5,868 nucleotides of DNA from Pseudomonadota bacterium (GCA_023433585.1 JAEZCL010000232.1:1-5868); one strand, 5' to 3'; counted from the first letter of the stretch, positions 1-5,868 are shown. Notes: a model not told the origin generated them from the sequence alone. Numbers and translations: made by a program.

Positions 1-2
1 GG

Positions 3-2747
3 CTGGACGAGACCCGGCCGACGCAGAGCGACTATGCGGCCGAGGCCCTGTTCACCGGCGGCCCGGTGCTGGTGGCCCACGCCGGGCTGACGGCGCGGCG
101 GCTGGGGCTGGCGGCGCCGACGCGCTCGCCGGACCTGATGGACGTGCTGGAGTTGTTCGCTTTCGTGCGGCCGGCGTCGTTCTGCGCGCCGTCGCCGACG
201 GGGCTGGCCCTGGCGCTGGGCCTCGCGGCGCCGTCAGGCGCGCCGGAAATGGCCGCGGCTCTCCGCGAGGCGGCCGTCGTGCTGCTGAAGGAACTGGCCG
301 ATCCCGGCCTTGGCGCGCGCGAGGACGCCGTGACCCTGGCCGAAACACTCGAGCGCGCGGACTGGGCCTGGGCGCCCCGGGTCCTGGCGGCGCTGCGGGC
401 GCAGCCGGTGCGCGAGCGCCGATACCGGGGCTCGGGGCTGGATGTCTGGTCGCGCCTGCCGGAATGGGAGGACGAGGCGCCGCGCGGCGAGGCGGGCTCC
501 GCCCCCGTGGATTCGGAATCCGCCCGCATCCGCCTGTCGAAACTGCTTGAGGCGTCGGGCCTGGACGAATCCCGTCCGACCCAGTCGGATTACGCGGCCG
601 AGGCCGCCTTCGCTTTCTCGCCCCGCAACGAAGAGGGCCGGCCCCGCGTGCTGCTGGCCGAGGCGGGCACGGGCACCGGCAAGACCCTGGGATACCTGGC
701 GCCCGCCAGCCTGTGGGCCGAGCGCAATCAGGGCGCGGCGTGGGTGTCGACCTATACGCGCGCCCTGCAACGCCAGATCGACCGCGAGAGCGCGGCCCTG
801 TGGCCCGACCCCGAGGTGCGGCGCAAGAAGGCCGTGGTGCGCAAGGGGCGCGAGAATTACCTGTGCCTGTTGAACCTTCAGGAGATGGTCCAGGCGGCGC
901 AGTTGGGCAACGGCGACCTGATCGGGGCGGCCCTGACCGCGCGCTGGGTCCTGCACAGCCGCGACGGCGACATGACCGGCGGCGACTTTCCCGGTTGGCT
1001 GCCGGGCCTGTTCGCGGTCGGGCCGGGCCAGCAGATGAGCGCGGCCAATCTGGTGGACCGGCGCGGCGAGTGCGTCCACGCCGCCTGTCCGCACTACCGC
1101 ACCTGTTTCGTGGAGAAGACCATCCGCGCCAGCCGCCGGGCCGACCTGGTGGTGGCCAACCACGCCCTGGTCATGACCCAGGCCGCCTTCGACGGCGCCC
1201 GCGCGGCGCGGGGCCTGAAGACCGACACCGAAACGGCGGCGCTCAAGCGCGTGGTGTTCGACGAGGGACACCACCTGTTCGACGCGGCCGACAGCGCCTT
1301 CTCCGCCTGCCTGTCAGGGCAGGAGGCGGCCGAGCTGAGGCGCTGGATTCGCGGGCCGGAAGGGCGCGGACGGCGCGGGCGGGGCCTGGAGCAGCGCCTG
1401 GGCGACCTGACGGCGGATTCGGAGGCCGCGCGTCAGGCGCTGACGGATGCCGTCAGGGCGGCGGCCCAATTGCCGGGCGAGGGCGCCTCGGGCCGCATCG
1501 CGCCCCCTTCTGGCGAGGTCAATCCTATCGGACCTGTAGAGGGGTTCCTCGCCGCCGCCCTGGCCCAGCTGCGCGCCCGCACGTCCGAGGCGGCGACCTA
1601 TGGCGGGGGCGAGTTCGGCATGGAGTGCGCCGTGCGGCCCTCCACCGAGCCGGTGATCGAGGCGGCGCGCGGTGCGGCCCGCGCCCTGGCGGCGGTGGAG
1701 GCGCCGCTGCTGGCCCTGGCGCGTCACCTGGAGGACTTCCTGGACGACGAGGCCGCCGAGCTGGACGGCGGCGCCCGGGCGCGCATCGAGGGCGCCCTGC
1801 GCGGGCTGGAGCGGCGGGCGCGCATGACCCTGCCCGGATGGCGCGCCATGCTGGCGGCGCTGGAGGACGGCGGGGCCGAGACGGACCCGGATTTCGTGGA
1901 CTGGCTGTCGGCGGAGGTCGCCTTCGGCCGCATCCACGACGTGGCCCTGCGACGGCACTGGATCGATCCGACCATCCCGCTGGAGGCCGCCGTCATCGCC
2001 CCGGCCCATGGAATTCTCGTAACCTCGGCGACCCTGTCGGACCCCGTGGCGGACGATCCGTTCGACCTGGCGCGGATGCGCACCGGGTCGGCGCGCCTGC
2101 CCGAGCGGCCGCGCACCCTTCGGGTGGAAAGTCCGTTCGACTACGCCGCCAACAGCCGGGTGATCGTGGTCAACGACGTGGCCCGCGATGATCCGCGCCA
2201 GATCGCCGCAGCCATGCGCGAGCTGTTCCTGGCGACCGGCGGCGGGGGCCTGGGCCTGTTCACCGCCATCCGTCGGCTCAAGGCCGTCTATGAGCGGCTG
2301 GGCCCGGACCTGGCGAAGGCCGGGCTCCCGCTCTACGCCCAGCATGTGGACCCGCTGGAGGTGGGCGGGCTGGTGGACATCTTCCGGGCCGAGGAGGATT
2401 CGTGTCTGCTGGGCACCGACGCGGTCAGGGACGGGGTGGACGTGCCCGGCCGGTCCTTGCGCATCCTGGTGTTCGACCGGGCGCCCTGGCCGCGCCCGGA
2501 CCTGCTGCATAAGGCCCGGCGCGAGACCTTCGGCGGCCGCGCCTATGACGACGCCATAACGCGGGGCCGCATCAGCCAGGCGTTCGGCCGCCTGATCCGC
2601 CGGGCCGACGACAGGGGCGTGTTCGTCCTCCTGGACGCAGCCAGCCCCACGCGCCTGTTCGCGGGCCTGCCGCCGGGGGCGGAAGTTCAGAGAATGGGAC
2701 TGGTGGAAGCCATCGAAACGGTTGGCGCGTTCCTCAAGGACCGCTAA
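3..2747 (+). CDS. ATP-dependent DNA helicase, XPD/DinG (Rad3-like) family with 4Fe-4S cluster; 5' end outside the window
   Basis: Superfamily 2 DNA helicase; relatives (DinG, XPD) unwind DNA 5'-3' in repair and R-loop removal. The reading frame is open to the left edge, so the start is not visible; 914 codons remain. Seen in order: a Q-motif-like RPTQSDYAAEA (573-605), Walker A AGTGTGKT (663-686), motif Ia-like STYTRALQRQ (about 750-780), four cysteines at codons 864, 1071, 1086 and 1104, motif II DEGH (1260-1271), motif III TSATL (2022-2036), motif V GTDAVRDGVD (2412-2441) and motif VI QAFGRLIRR (2577-2603). Cysteine spacing is 69/5/6 residues, close to the 4Fe-4S cysteines of E. coli DinG (120, 194, 199, 205). 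Motif II has Gly where DEAH is usual. The roughly 180 residues before Walker A faintly resemble a degenerate DnaQ-type exonuclease domain. The first 15 codons repeat an internal segment (see findings). The 10-base gap to the next gene suggests an operon. Family call is very secure; cellular role is inferred. Confidence 0.95.
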   Translation: MDETRPTQSDYAAEALFTGGPVLVAHAGLTARRLGLAAPTRSPDLMDVLELFAFVRPASFCAPSPTGLALALGLAAPSGAPEMAAALREAAVVLLKELADPGLGAREDAVTLAETLERADWAWAPRVLAALRAQPVRERRYRGSGLDVWSRLPEWEDEAPRGEAGSAPVDSESARIRLSKLLEASGLDESRPTQSDYAAEAAFAFSPRNEEGRPRVLLAEAGTGTGKTLGYLAPASLWAERNQGAAWVSTYTRALQRQIDRESAALWPDPEVRRKKAVVRKGRENYLCLLNLQEMVQAAQLGNGDLIGAALTARWVLHSRDGDMTGGDFPGWLPGLFAVGPGQQMSAANLVDRRGECVHAACPHYRTCFVEKTIRASRRADLVVANHALVMTQAAFDGARAARGLKTDTETAALKRVVFDEGHHLFDAADSAFSACLSGQEAAELRRWIRGPEGRGRRGRGLEQRLGDLTADSEAARQALTDAVRAAAQLPGEGASGRIAPPSGEVNPIGPVEGFLAAALAQLRARTSEAATYGGGEFGMECAVRPSTEPVIEAARGAARALAAVEAPLLALARHLEDFLDDEAAELDGGARARIEGALRGLERRARMTLPGWRAMLAALEDGGAETDPDFVDWLSAEVAFGRIHDVALRRHWIDPTIPLEAAVIAPAHGILVTSATLSDPVADDPFDLARMRTGSARLPERPRTLRVESPFDYAANSRVIVVNDVARDDPRQIAAAMRELFLATGGGGLGLFTAIRRLKAVYERLGPDLAKAGLPLYAQHVDPLEVGGLVDIFRAEEDSCLLGTDAVRDGVDVPGRSLRILVFDRAPWPRPDLLHKARRETFGGRAYDDAITRGRISQAFGRLIRRADDRGVFVLLDAASPTRLFAGLPPGAEVQRMGLVEAIETVGAFLKDR

Positions 2748-2748
2748 C

Positions 2749-2752
2749 GGAG
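2749..2752 (+). promoter_or_regulatory. Ribosome-binding site deciding the DUF2125 start
   Basis: GGAG lies five bases before the ATG at 2758, just after the helicase stop (2745-2747). This favours 2758 over the in-frame ATG at 2722, which would lie inside the helicase gene and place a charged peptide before the membrane anchor. Confidence 0.6.
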
Positions 2753-2757
2753 CCCCC

Positions 2758-3819
2758 ATGACCCAGCCCCGCGCGCCCTATGCGCCCCTGATCGTTCCGC
2801 TCGGCCTGATGGCGCTCGTCATCGCGGCCTGGACCGCCTGGTGGTTCTGGCTGGCCCAGGCGGTGGAGACGCGCCTCGACCTCGCCGCCGAAAACCTGCG
2901 CGCCCAAGGATGGGAGATCGCCTACGCCCCGCCCGCCGTCAGCGGCTGGCCGTTCCGGGTGCGGCTTCAGACCGAACATGTGCGCCTCACCGCACCCAGC
3001 GGCCACGCGATCGCCGCGCCGGAACTGACGGCGGAGGCCAACGCCTATCGCCCGGACCGCTGGGTCGTGGCGGCGACGGACGGGCTGGTGCTGACCCGGG
3101 GCGACAAGGGCGAGGTGGCGGTGAACGCCCCGGTGATCCGCGCCTCGGCCAGCGGCCTGAACCAGACCTTCCCCAACCTGGCGCTGGAGATCGCCGAGCC
3201 GGTGTTCACCGCCCATCCCGGGGCGGAGCCGTTCCCCCTGGCCTCGGCCGGGCGGGTGGAGATCTATGCTCGGGCCGGTCAGTACGGCCCGCCCGATGAA
3301 AACCCCGTTTCCGCATCGCCCGCCTCGGCCCGGGATGTCGACATCCTGTTCCGCCTGATCGACGGCGTCGGCCGGGCCGAAGGACCGATCAATTTCATGA
3401 GCCGGGGCGGGCTGTTCACCCTTCAGGCCGAAGCCACGGTGGAGAATTTCCAGGGTCTGAGCGGGCCGGACGCGCCGACCCTCCTGGCCGCCTGGATCGC
3501 ATCGGGCGGACGTTTCACCCATGTGCGCGGCGAGATGCGCGCCGGAGACAGCGCCGCGCGCCTGACCAGCGATGCGCTGCGCGCGGACGAGGACGGGCGG
3601 CTGCTCGGAACCCTCAGCCTGTCAGCCGACCGCGCCGCGCCCGCCCTGAGCGGCCTGGCGCGCTCGGACGCCGTGAACCGCACCGCCACGACGGGGGCCG
3701 CGGCGGCGGCAGGGGCGAGCGAGGTGCTGACCGGCGACGTGGAGCTGGCGGTCGAGTTCCGCGACGGCCGCGCCTGGATGGGCCCATTCAACCTGGCGCC
3801 CGCGCCCGAGCTGTTCTGA
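2758..3819 (+). CDS. DUF2125 domain-containing membrane-anchored protein
   Basis: 353 residues. The N-terminus carries one hydrophobic segment (about residues 10-32, rich in Leu, Ala, Val and Trp) with little charge before it, so it is a signal anchor or uncleaved signal. The rest is probably periplasmic. A Gly-Trp followed by SGWPFR (residues 51-67) and the C-terminal pattern of an acidic/aromatic strand, DGR, then GPFNLAPAPELF match my recollection of DUF2125 (PF09898), an alphaproteobacterial family of unknown function with long beta-rich stretches. An Ala-rich linker sits at about residues 311-320 (codons from 3688). I chose the start at 2758 because GGAG precedes it and the membrane segment follows at once. 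It lies 10 bases after the helicase, and its TGA shares its A with the ATG of the next gene, so the two are probably translationally coupled. No catalytic motif is visible; the function is unknown. Confidence 0.85.
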   Translation: MTQPRAPYAPLIVPLGLMALVIAAWTAWWFWLAQAVETRLDLAAENLRAQGWEIAYAPPAVSGWPFRVRLQTEHVRLTAPSGHAIAAPELTAEANAYRPDRWVVAATDGLVLTRGDKGEVAVNAPVIRASASGLNQTFPNLALEIAEPVFTAHPGAEPFPLASAGRVEIYARAGQYGPPDENPVSASPASARDVDILFRLIDGVGRAEGPINFMSRGGLFTLQAEATVENFQGLSGPDAPTLLAAWIASGGRFTHVRGEMRAGDSAARLTSDALRADEDGRLLGTLSLSADRAAPALSGLARSDAVNRTATTGAAAAAGASEVLTGDVELAVEFRDGRAWMGPFNLAPAPELF

Positions 3820-3821
3820 TG
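3817..3821 (+). promoter_or_regulatory. TGATG stop/start overlap (translational coupling)
   Basis: The TGA of the DUF2125 gene (3817-3819) and the ATG of the chorismate-mutase-like gene (3819-3821) share one base. No good Shine-Dalgarno is seen immediately upstream, only GAGCTG at 3808-3813. Re-initiation by ribosomes finishing the upstream gene is therefore the likely mode of translation. The coupling itself is inference. Confidence 0.7.
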
Positions 3822-4478
3822 GCCGACACCACGGATCTGGACCGGGCGCTGCTGAAGGCGCTGAAGGCGCGCATGGGCGTGGACCGCCGTTCGCGCGATG
3901 AGGCGGTGATCGCCCTGCGCGCCGTCCTGGCCGAGGCCCGGGGCGTGTCCCCAGCCCTGGTGCGCAGCCTGTGGAGCCGCATCGAGGCGGAGGGCGCGGG
4001 GCCGGTGCATGTGTGGGGGCCGCTGTCGGCGCTGCTGGCGGCGGACCGGTTCGGCCACGGGGTGCGCGCGGTCGCCGAGCCCGAGGGCGCGCTGAAGGCC
4101 GTGCGTCAGGGCGGCCGGGCGGTGCTGGACCTGGGCCGTTCGACGCCCTGGTGGGCCAGGCTGCTGGCCCAGCCCGAGTTGCGGGTCACCGGCGCATTGC
4201 CCGACGACGCCTCCGGCCGCCCCCTGGCGCTGATGGTGTCGTCCGAAGCGGCCGGCCCCACCGGCGATGACCGCACCTTCTGGATCATCGAGGCGCCCGG
4301 CGACGAGGCGCGCATCGTGGACATGCTGGCCATGCGCGGCCTGGCCGGAACGCCCCTGGAGACGGCGGGCGGCTTGAAGCTCTTCATGCTGGCGGGCTAT
4401 GTGCAGCCCGACGATGGGCGGCTGATCGCCCCCACCGGCCGGCTCAACGGCGTCATCGGCGCCGCGCCGGTATTCTAG
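3819..4478 (+). CDS. Chorismate mutase-like protein (shortened AroQ-like N-terminus plus PDT/ACT-like regions)
   Basis: 219 residues, probably soluble. Residues 7-57 resemble an AroQ chorismate mutase (chorismate to prephenate, Phe/Tyr synthesis): LDRALLKALKAR aligns with the first helix of E. coli P-protein, SRDEAVIALRAVL with its Arg51-Glu52 helix, and SPALVRSLWSRI with helix 3. Residues about 63-145 (including WWARLLAQPEL and GALPDD) recall the prephenate-dehydratase-like part of alphaproteobacterial chorismate mutase proteins. Residues about 150-200 (TFWIIEAPGDEA, then GGLKLFMLAGY) look ACT-like, the fold that senses amino acids in P-proteins. By eye, the counterparts of E. coli Arg28 and Arg51 are kept. 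Arg11, Lys39, Ser84 and Gln88 are not, and about 15 residues are missing between the two arginines, so activity is doubtful. The start is fixed by the TGATG overlap. hisC follows 22 bases later, fitting an aromatic amino acid context. The family label is fairly sure; the catalytic role is not. Confidence 0.75.
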   Translation: MADTTDLDRALLKALKARMGVDRRSRDEAVIALRAVLAEARGVSPALVRSLWSRIEAEGAGPVHVWGPLSALLAADRFGHGVRAVAEPEGALKAVRQGGRAVLDLGRSTPWWARLLAQPELRVTGALPDDASGRPLALMVSSEAAGPTGDDRTFWIIEAPGDEARIVDMLAMRGLAGTPLETAGGLKLFMLAGYVQPDDGRLIAPTGRLNGVIGAAPVF

Positions 4479-4488
4479 ATTTTTCGAC

Positions 4489-4494
4489 AGGAAA
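4489..4494 (+). promoter_or_regulatory. Ribosome-binding site of hisC
   Basis: AGGAAA sits six bases before the ATG at 4501, within the 22-base AT-richer gap after the chorismate-mutase-like gene. It is the best Shine-Dalgarno in the window and supports start 4501. Confidence 0.75.
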
Positions 4495-4500
4495 CGACTG

Positions 4501-5598
4501 ATGACCGACACCGCAAGCCGGCCCGCGCCCAAACCCGGCATTCTGGACATCGCCCCCTATGTGGGCGGCAAGTCCCGCGTCGAGGGCGTGGCCGAGCCCA
4601 TCAAGCTGTCATCCAACGAGAACGCCCTGGGCGCCGGCGCCAAGGCCCGCGAAGCCTATGAAAGCGCGATCCGCGACCTGGCCCTCTATCCCGACGGCCG
4701 CGCGGCCAAGCTGCGTGAAGCGGTGGCCGAGCATCACGGGCTGGAGCCCGAGCGGCTCATCTTCGGCAACGGTTCGGACGAGGTGTTCGCCCTGCTGAAC
4801 CAGACCTACCTGACGCCGGGCGACAACATCGTCACCGGGCAATACGGCTTCCTCGCCTATCAGATTTCGGCCAAGGCCAACCAGGCCGTGGTCAAGCACG
4901 CGCCCGAGCCGGGCCTGAAGGCCGAGGTCGACGCCCTGCTGGACCAGGTCGATGAGCGCACCCGCATCGTCTATGTCTCGAATCCCTCCAACCCCACCGG
5001 GTCCTGGAATTCGGGCGAAGAGATCGCCCGGCTGCACGCGGCCCTGCCCGAGACCATCCTGCTGGTGGTGGACGAAGCCTACGCCGAATTCGTGGTGGAG
5101 CCGGACTGGTCGACAGCCCTGCCGCTGGCCAGAGACAGCGCCAATGTCGTGGTCACGCGCACCTTCTCCAAGATCCACGGCCTGGCGGGCCTCAGGATCG
5201 GCTTCGGCTATGCGCCCTTGTCCGTCGCCGAGGCGGTGGACCGCATCCGCCTGCCGTTCAACGTCTCGGTTCCGGGCATCGAGGCCGCGACGGCGGCCCT
5301 GTCCGACACGGCCCACGTCGAGGCCTCGCGCGAGCTGGTCCAGACCTGGCGGCCGCGCCTGACCCAAGCGATCAAGGGCTTCGGCTTCGATGTGCCCCCC
5401 AGCGCCGGCAATTTCGTGCTCGTCCGGTTCAAGGATGCCGAGGAATGCAAGGCCGCCAACGACTGGCTGAATTCGAAAGGGATCATCGTGCGCCCGGTCG
5501 GCGGCTACGCCCTGCATGATTCCCTGCGCGTCACCGTAGGGACCGAAGATCAGAATCGCGCCGTCATCGACGCCCTGAACGGCTTCGCGGCGCGTTAG
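4501..5598 (+). CDS. hisC: Histidinol-phosphate aminotransferase
   Basis: 365 residues, the normal full length. A cytosolic, fold-type I PLP enzyme that converts imidazole-acetol phosphate and glutamate to histidinol phosphate and 2-oxoglutarate in histidine synthesis. Visible hallmarks: SSNENALG near residues 37-44 (usually NENPLG), YPDG at 63-66, the phosphate-binding GNGSDE at 89-94, an aromatic stacking residue around Tyr115, NPSNPTGS with Asn164, DEAYAEF with Asp191 and Tyr194, the Schiff-base lysine Lys224 in TFSKIHGLAGLRIG, Arg232, and the substrate-carboxylate Arg343 in SLRVTVGT. All key residues are present. The start follows AGGAAA at good spacing. As the last gene of the apparent operon beside a chorismate-mutase-like gene, it may also transaminate aromatic keto acids, as known for the Zymomonas homologue. 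A dedicated aromatic aminotransferase from the same subfamily cannot be excluded by sequence reading alone. Confidence 0.95.
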   Translation: MTDTASRPAPKPGILDIAPYVGGKSRVEGVAEPIKLSSNENALGAGAKAREAYESAIRDLALYPDGRAAKLREAVAEHHGLEPERLIFGNGSDEVFALLNQTYLTPGDNIVTGQYGFLAYQISAKANQAVVKHAPEPGLKAEVDALLDQVDERTRIVYVSNPSNPTGSWNSGEEIARLHAALPETILLVVDEAYAEFVVEPDWSTALPLARDSANVVVTRTFSKIHGLAGLRIGFGYAPLSVAEAVDRIRLPFNVSVPGIEAATAALSDTAHVEASRELVQTWRPRLTQAIKGFGFDVPPSAGNFVLVRFKDAEECKAANDWLNSKGIIVRPVGGYALHDSLRVTVGTEDQNRAVIDALNGFAAR

Positions 5599-5647
5599 GC
5601 AGGGGGGCTCTCTGCTTAGGTTGAGGACTCATATTCCCCCATCCGTC

Positions 5648-5670
5648 ATTCCCGCCCTTGTGGCGGGAAT
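5648..5670. repeat. Left hairpin of the palindromic repeat
   Basis: ATTCCCGCC (5648-5656) pairs perfectly with GGCGGGAAT (5662-5670) around a 5-base loop CTTGT. It begins 49 bases after the hisC stop codon. No T-run follows on the plus strand, so it is not a classic intrinsic terminator, although it could protect or end the hisC transcript. Confidence 0.8.
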
Positions 5671-5720
5671 CCATACACACGGAACGTTCCGGGCTCGCCC
5701 CGCCCCATCGGCGCGTATGG

Positions 5721-5743
5721 ATCGCCGGGACAGGCCCGGCGAT
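5721..5743. repeat. Right hairpin of the palindromic repeat
   Basis: ATCGCCGGG (5721-5729) pairs perfectly with CCCGGCGAT (5735-5743) around a 5-base loop ACAGG, whose reverse complement CCTGT differs from the left loop at one base. The half-element is inverted relative to the left one, and its stem has a different sequence but the same length. Confidence 0.8.
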
Positions 5744-5799
5744 GACGGAAGAGTATGAGTTTGAATTAATAAAATCAGTCTCTTGTATAGGTTCTCTGC

Positions 5800-5868
5800 C
5801 TAGACCGCCGAGCGTTTCAGAGCCACCAGGGCCTGATCGGTGAGGGCGGCGTCGCCGACGGCCAGGAT
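5800..5868 (-). CDS. 3' end of an unidentified gene converging on hisC (partial)
   Basis: Read on the minus strand from the right window edge, 22 codons stay open and end in TAG (5800-5802). The peptide runs ILAVGDAALTDQ then ALVALKRSAV. Nineteen of 22 codons end in G or C, like the other genes here, and base composition turns AT-rich just past the stop, as expected at a gene end. I do not recognise the family from this short tail, and no function is proposed. Gene orientation converges with hisC, with the palindromic repeat between them. The main alternative is a chance open frame in GC-rich DNA. Confidence 0.5.
   Translation of the reverse strand: MLAVGDAALTDQALVALKRSAV

Larger units (their letters stand above)
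5627..5760. repeat. REP/BIME-like palindromic repeat: two inverted hairpin half-elements
   Basis: A 134-base imperfect palindrome in the gap between the converging genes. Matching inverted blocks: ACTCATA (5627-5633) with TATGAGT (5754-5760); CCGTCAT (5643-5649) with ATGACGG (5742-5748); ATCCATAC (5669-5676) with GTATGGAT (5715-5722). Each half contains its own 9-bp hairpin. This resembles the dispersed GTCATTCCCGCC.../GTCATTGCCGGG... intergenic repeats common in alphaproteobacterial genomes; the copy number here cannot be seen. Elements of this kind may affect mRNA 3' ends or serve as targets of REP-associated transposases. No transposase gene is in the window. Confidence 0.8.

Noticed and set aside
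713..2191. Long plus-strand open frame inside the helicase gene
   Set aside because: It is rich in Gly, Arg, Ala and Pro, as expected from an out-of-frame reading of GC-rich DNA, and it overlaps a gene with every helicase motif intact.
4434..4487. Possible attenuator or terminator before hisC: ACCGGC/GCCGGT arms followed by a short T-run
   Set aside because: The arms are only 6 bp, lie inside coding sequence with a 26-base loop, and the T-run starts 9 bases later and is only five bases long. Too weak to call.
3423..4550. Long minus-strand open frame spanning the DUF2125/chorismate-mutase-like junction
   Set aside because: It lies antisense to two well-supported genes, its composition is Arg/Gly/Gln/His-rich, and it has no recognisable domain. 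It is a GC-rich shadow.
5599..5615. Hairpin right after the hisC stop (GCAGGG with CTCTGC, loop GGGCT)
   Set aside because: A 6-bp stem with one G-T pair and no following T-run does not make a convincing intrinsic terminator.
5610..5803. Near-direct repeat CTCTGCTTAG / CTCTGCCTAG flanking the palindromic element
   Set aside because: A 9/10 match could hint at a target-site duplication, but it lies outside the ACTCATA ends of the element by unequal distances, so chance is a sufficient explanation.
5768..5805. Possible terminator for the minus-strand gene (GTCTAGG/CCTA stem, then TGATTTTATT)
   Set aside because: The stem is about 4 bp and overlaps the stop codon. The T-rich tract is suggestive, but the pairing is too weak.
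5658..5843. Small plus-strand open frame of 61 codons over the hisC downstream gap
   Set aside because: It runs through the palindromic repeat and into the antisense of the converging gene. Its RRVWIAGTGPAMT-like peptide is typical of translated repeat DNA, and no ribosome-binding site precedes it.

Overview
The window is GC-rich, with strong G/C preference at third codon positions, and is almost fully coding. It looks like alphaproteobacterial chromosome, most likely Caulobacterales and close to Brevundimonas or Caulobacter. This rests on the DUF2125 protein (an alphaproteobacterial family), the style of the Rad3/DinG-type helicase, and the divergent chorismate-mutase-like gene next to hisC. 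The taxonomic call is recognition, not a computed match.

Layout. (1) Positions 3-2747, plus strand: an iron-sulfur XPD/DinG-type ATP-dependent DNA helicase, open at the left window edge. (2) 2758-3819: a membrane-anchored DUF2125 protein. (3) 3819-4478: a protein with an AroQ chorismate-mutase-like N-terminus and prephenate-dehydratase/ACT-like regions, whose first base is the last base of the preceding stop codon. (4) 4501-5598: histidinol-phosphate aminotransferase (hisC) behind a clear ribosome-binding site. (5) 5599-5799: a 201-base non-coding gap holding a 134-base two-hairpin palindromic repeat (REP/BIME-like). (6) 5800-5868, minus strand: the probable 3' end of a converging, unidentified gene.

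Genes 1-4 are tightly packed (gaps of 10, -1 and 22 bases) and probably form one transcription unit. The last two suggest an aromatic amino acid/histidine theme: chorismate mutase makes prephenate, and HisC-type aminotransferases often also transaminate aromatic keto acids. The helicase and DUF2125 genes have no evident biochemical link to that theme.

Points most worth a second look: the AroQ-like domain has lost most residues needed for chorismate mutase catalysis; the palindromic repeat has two inverted half-elements whose stems differ in sequence but stay perfectly paired; and the first 15 codons of the window repeat, at 14/15 residues, a segment found about 560 bases further into the same helicase gene, which suggests a chimeric contig end or an internal duplication. 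I see no CRISPR array, tRNA, rRNA, complete mobile element or obvious new defence system.
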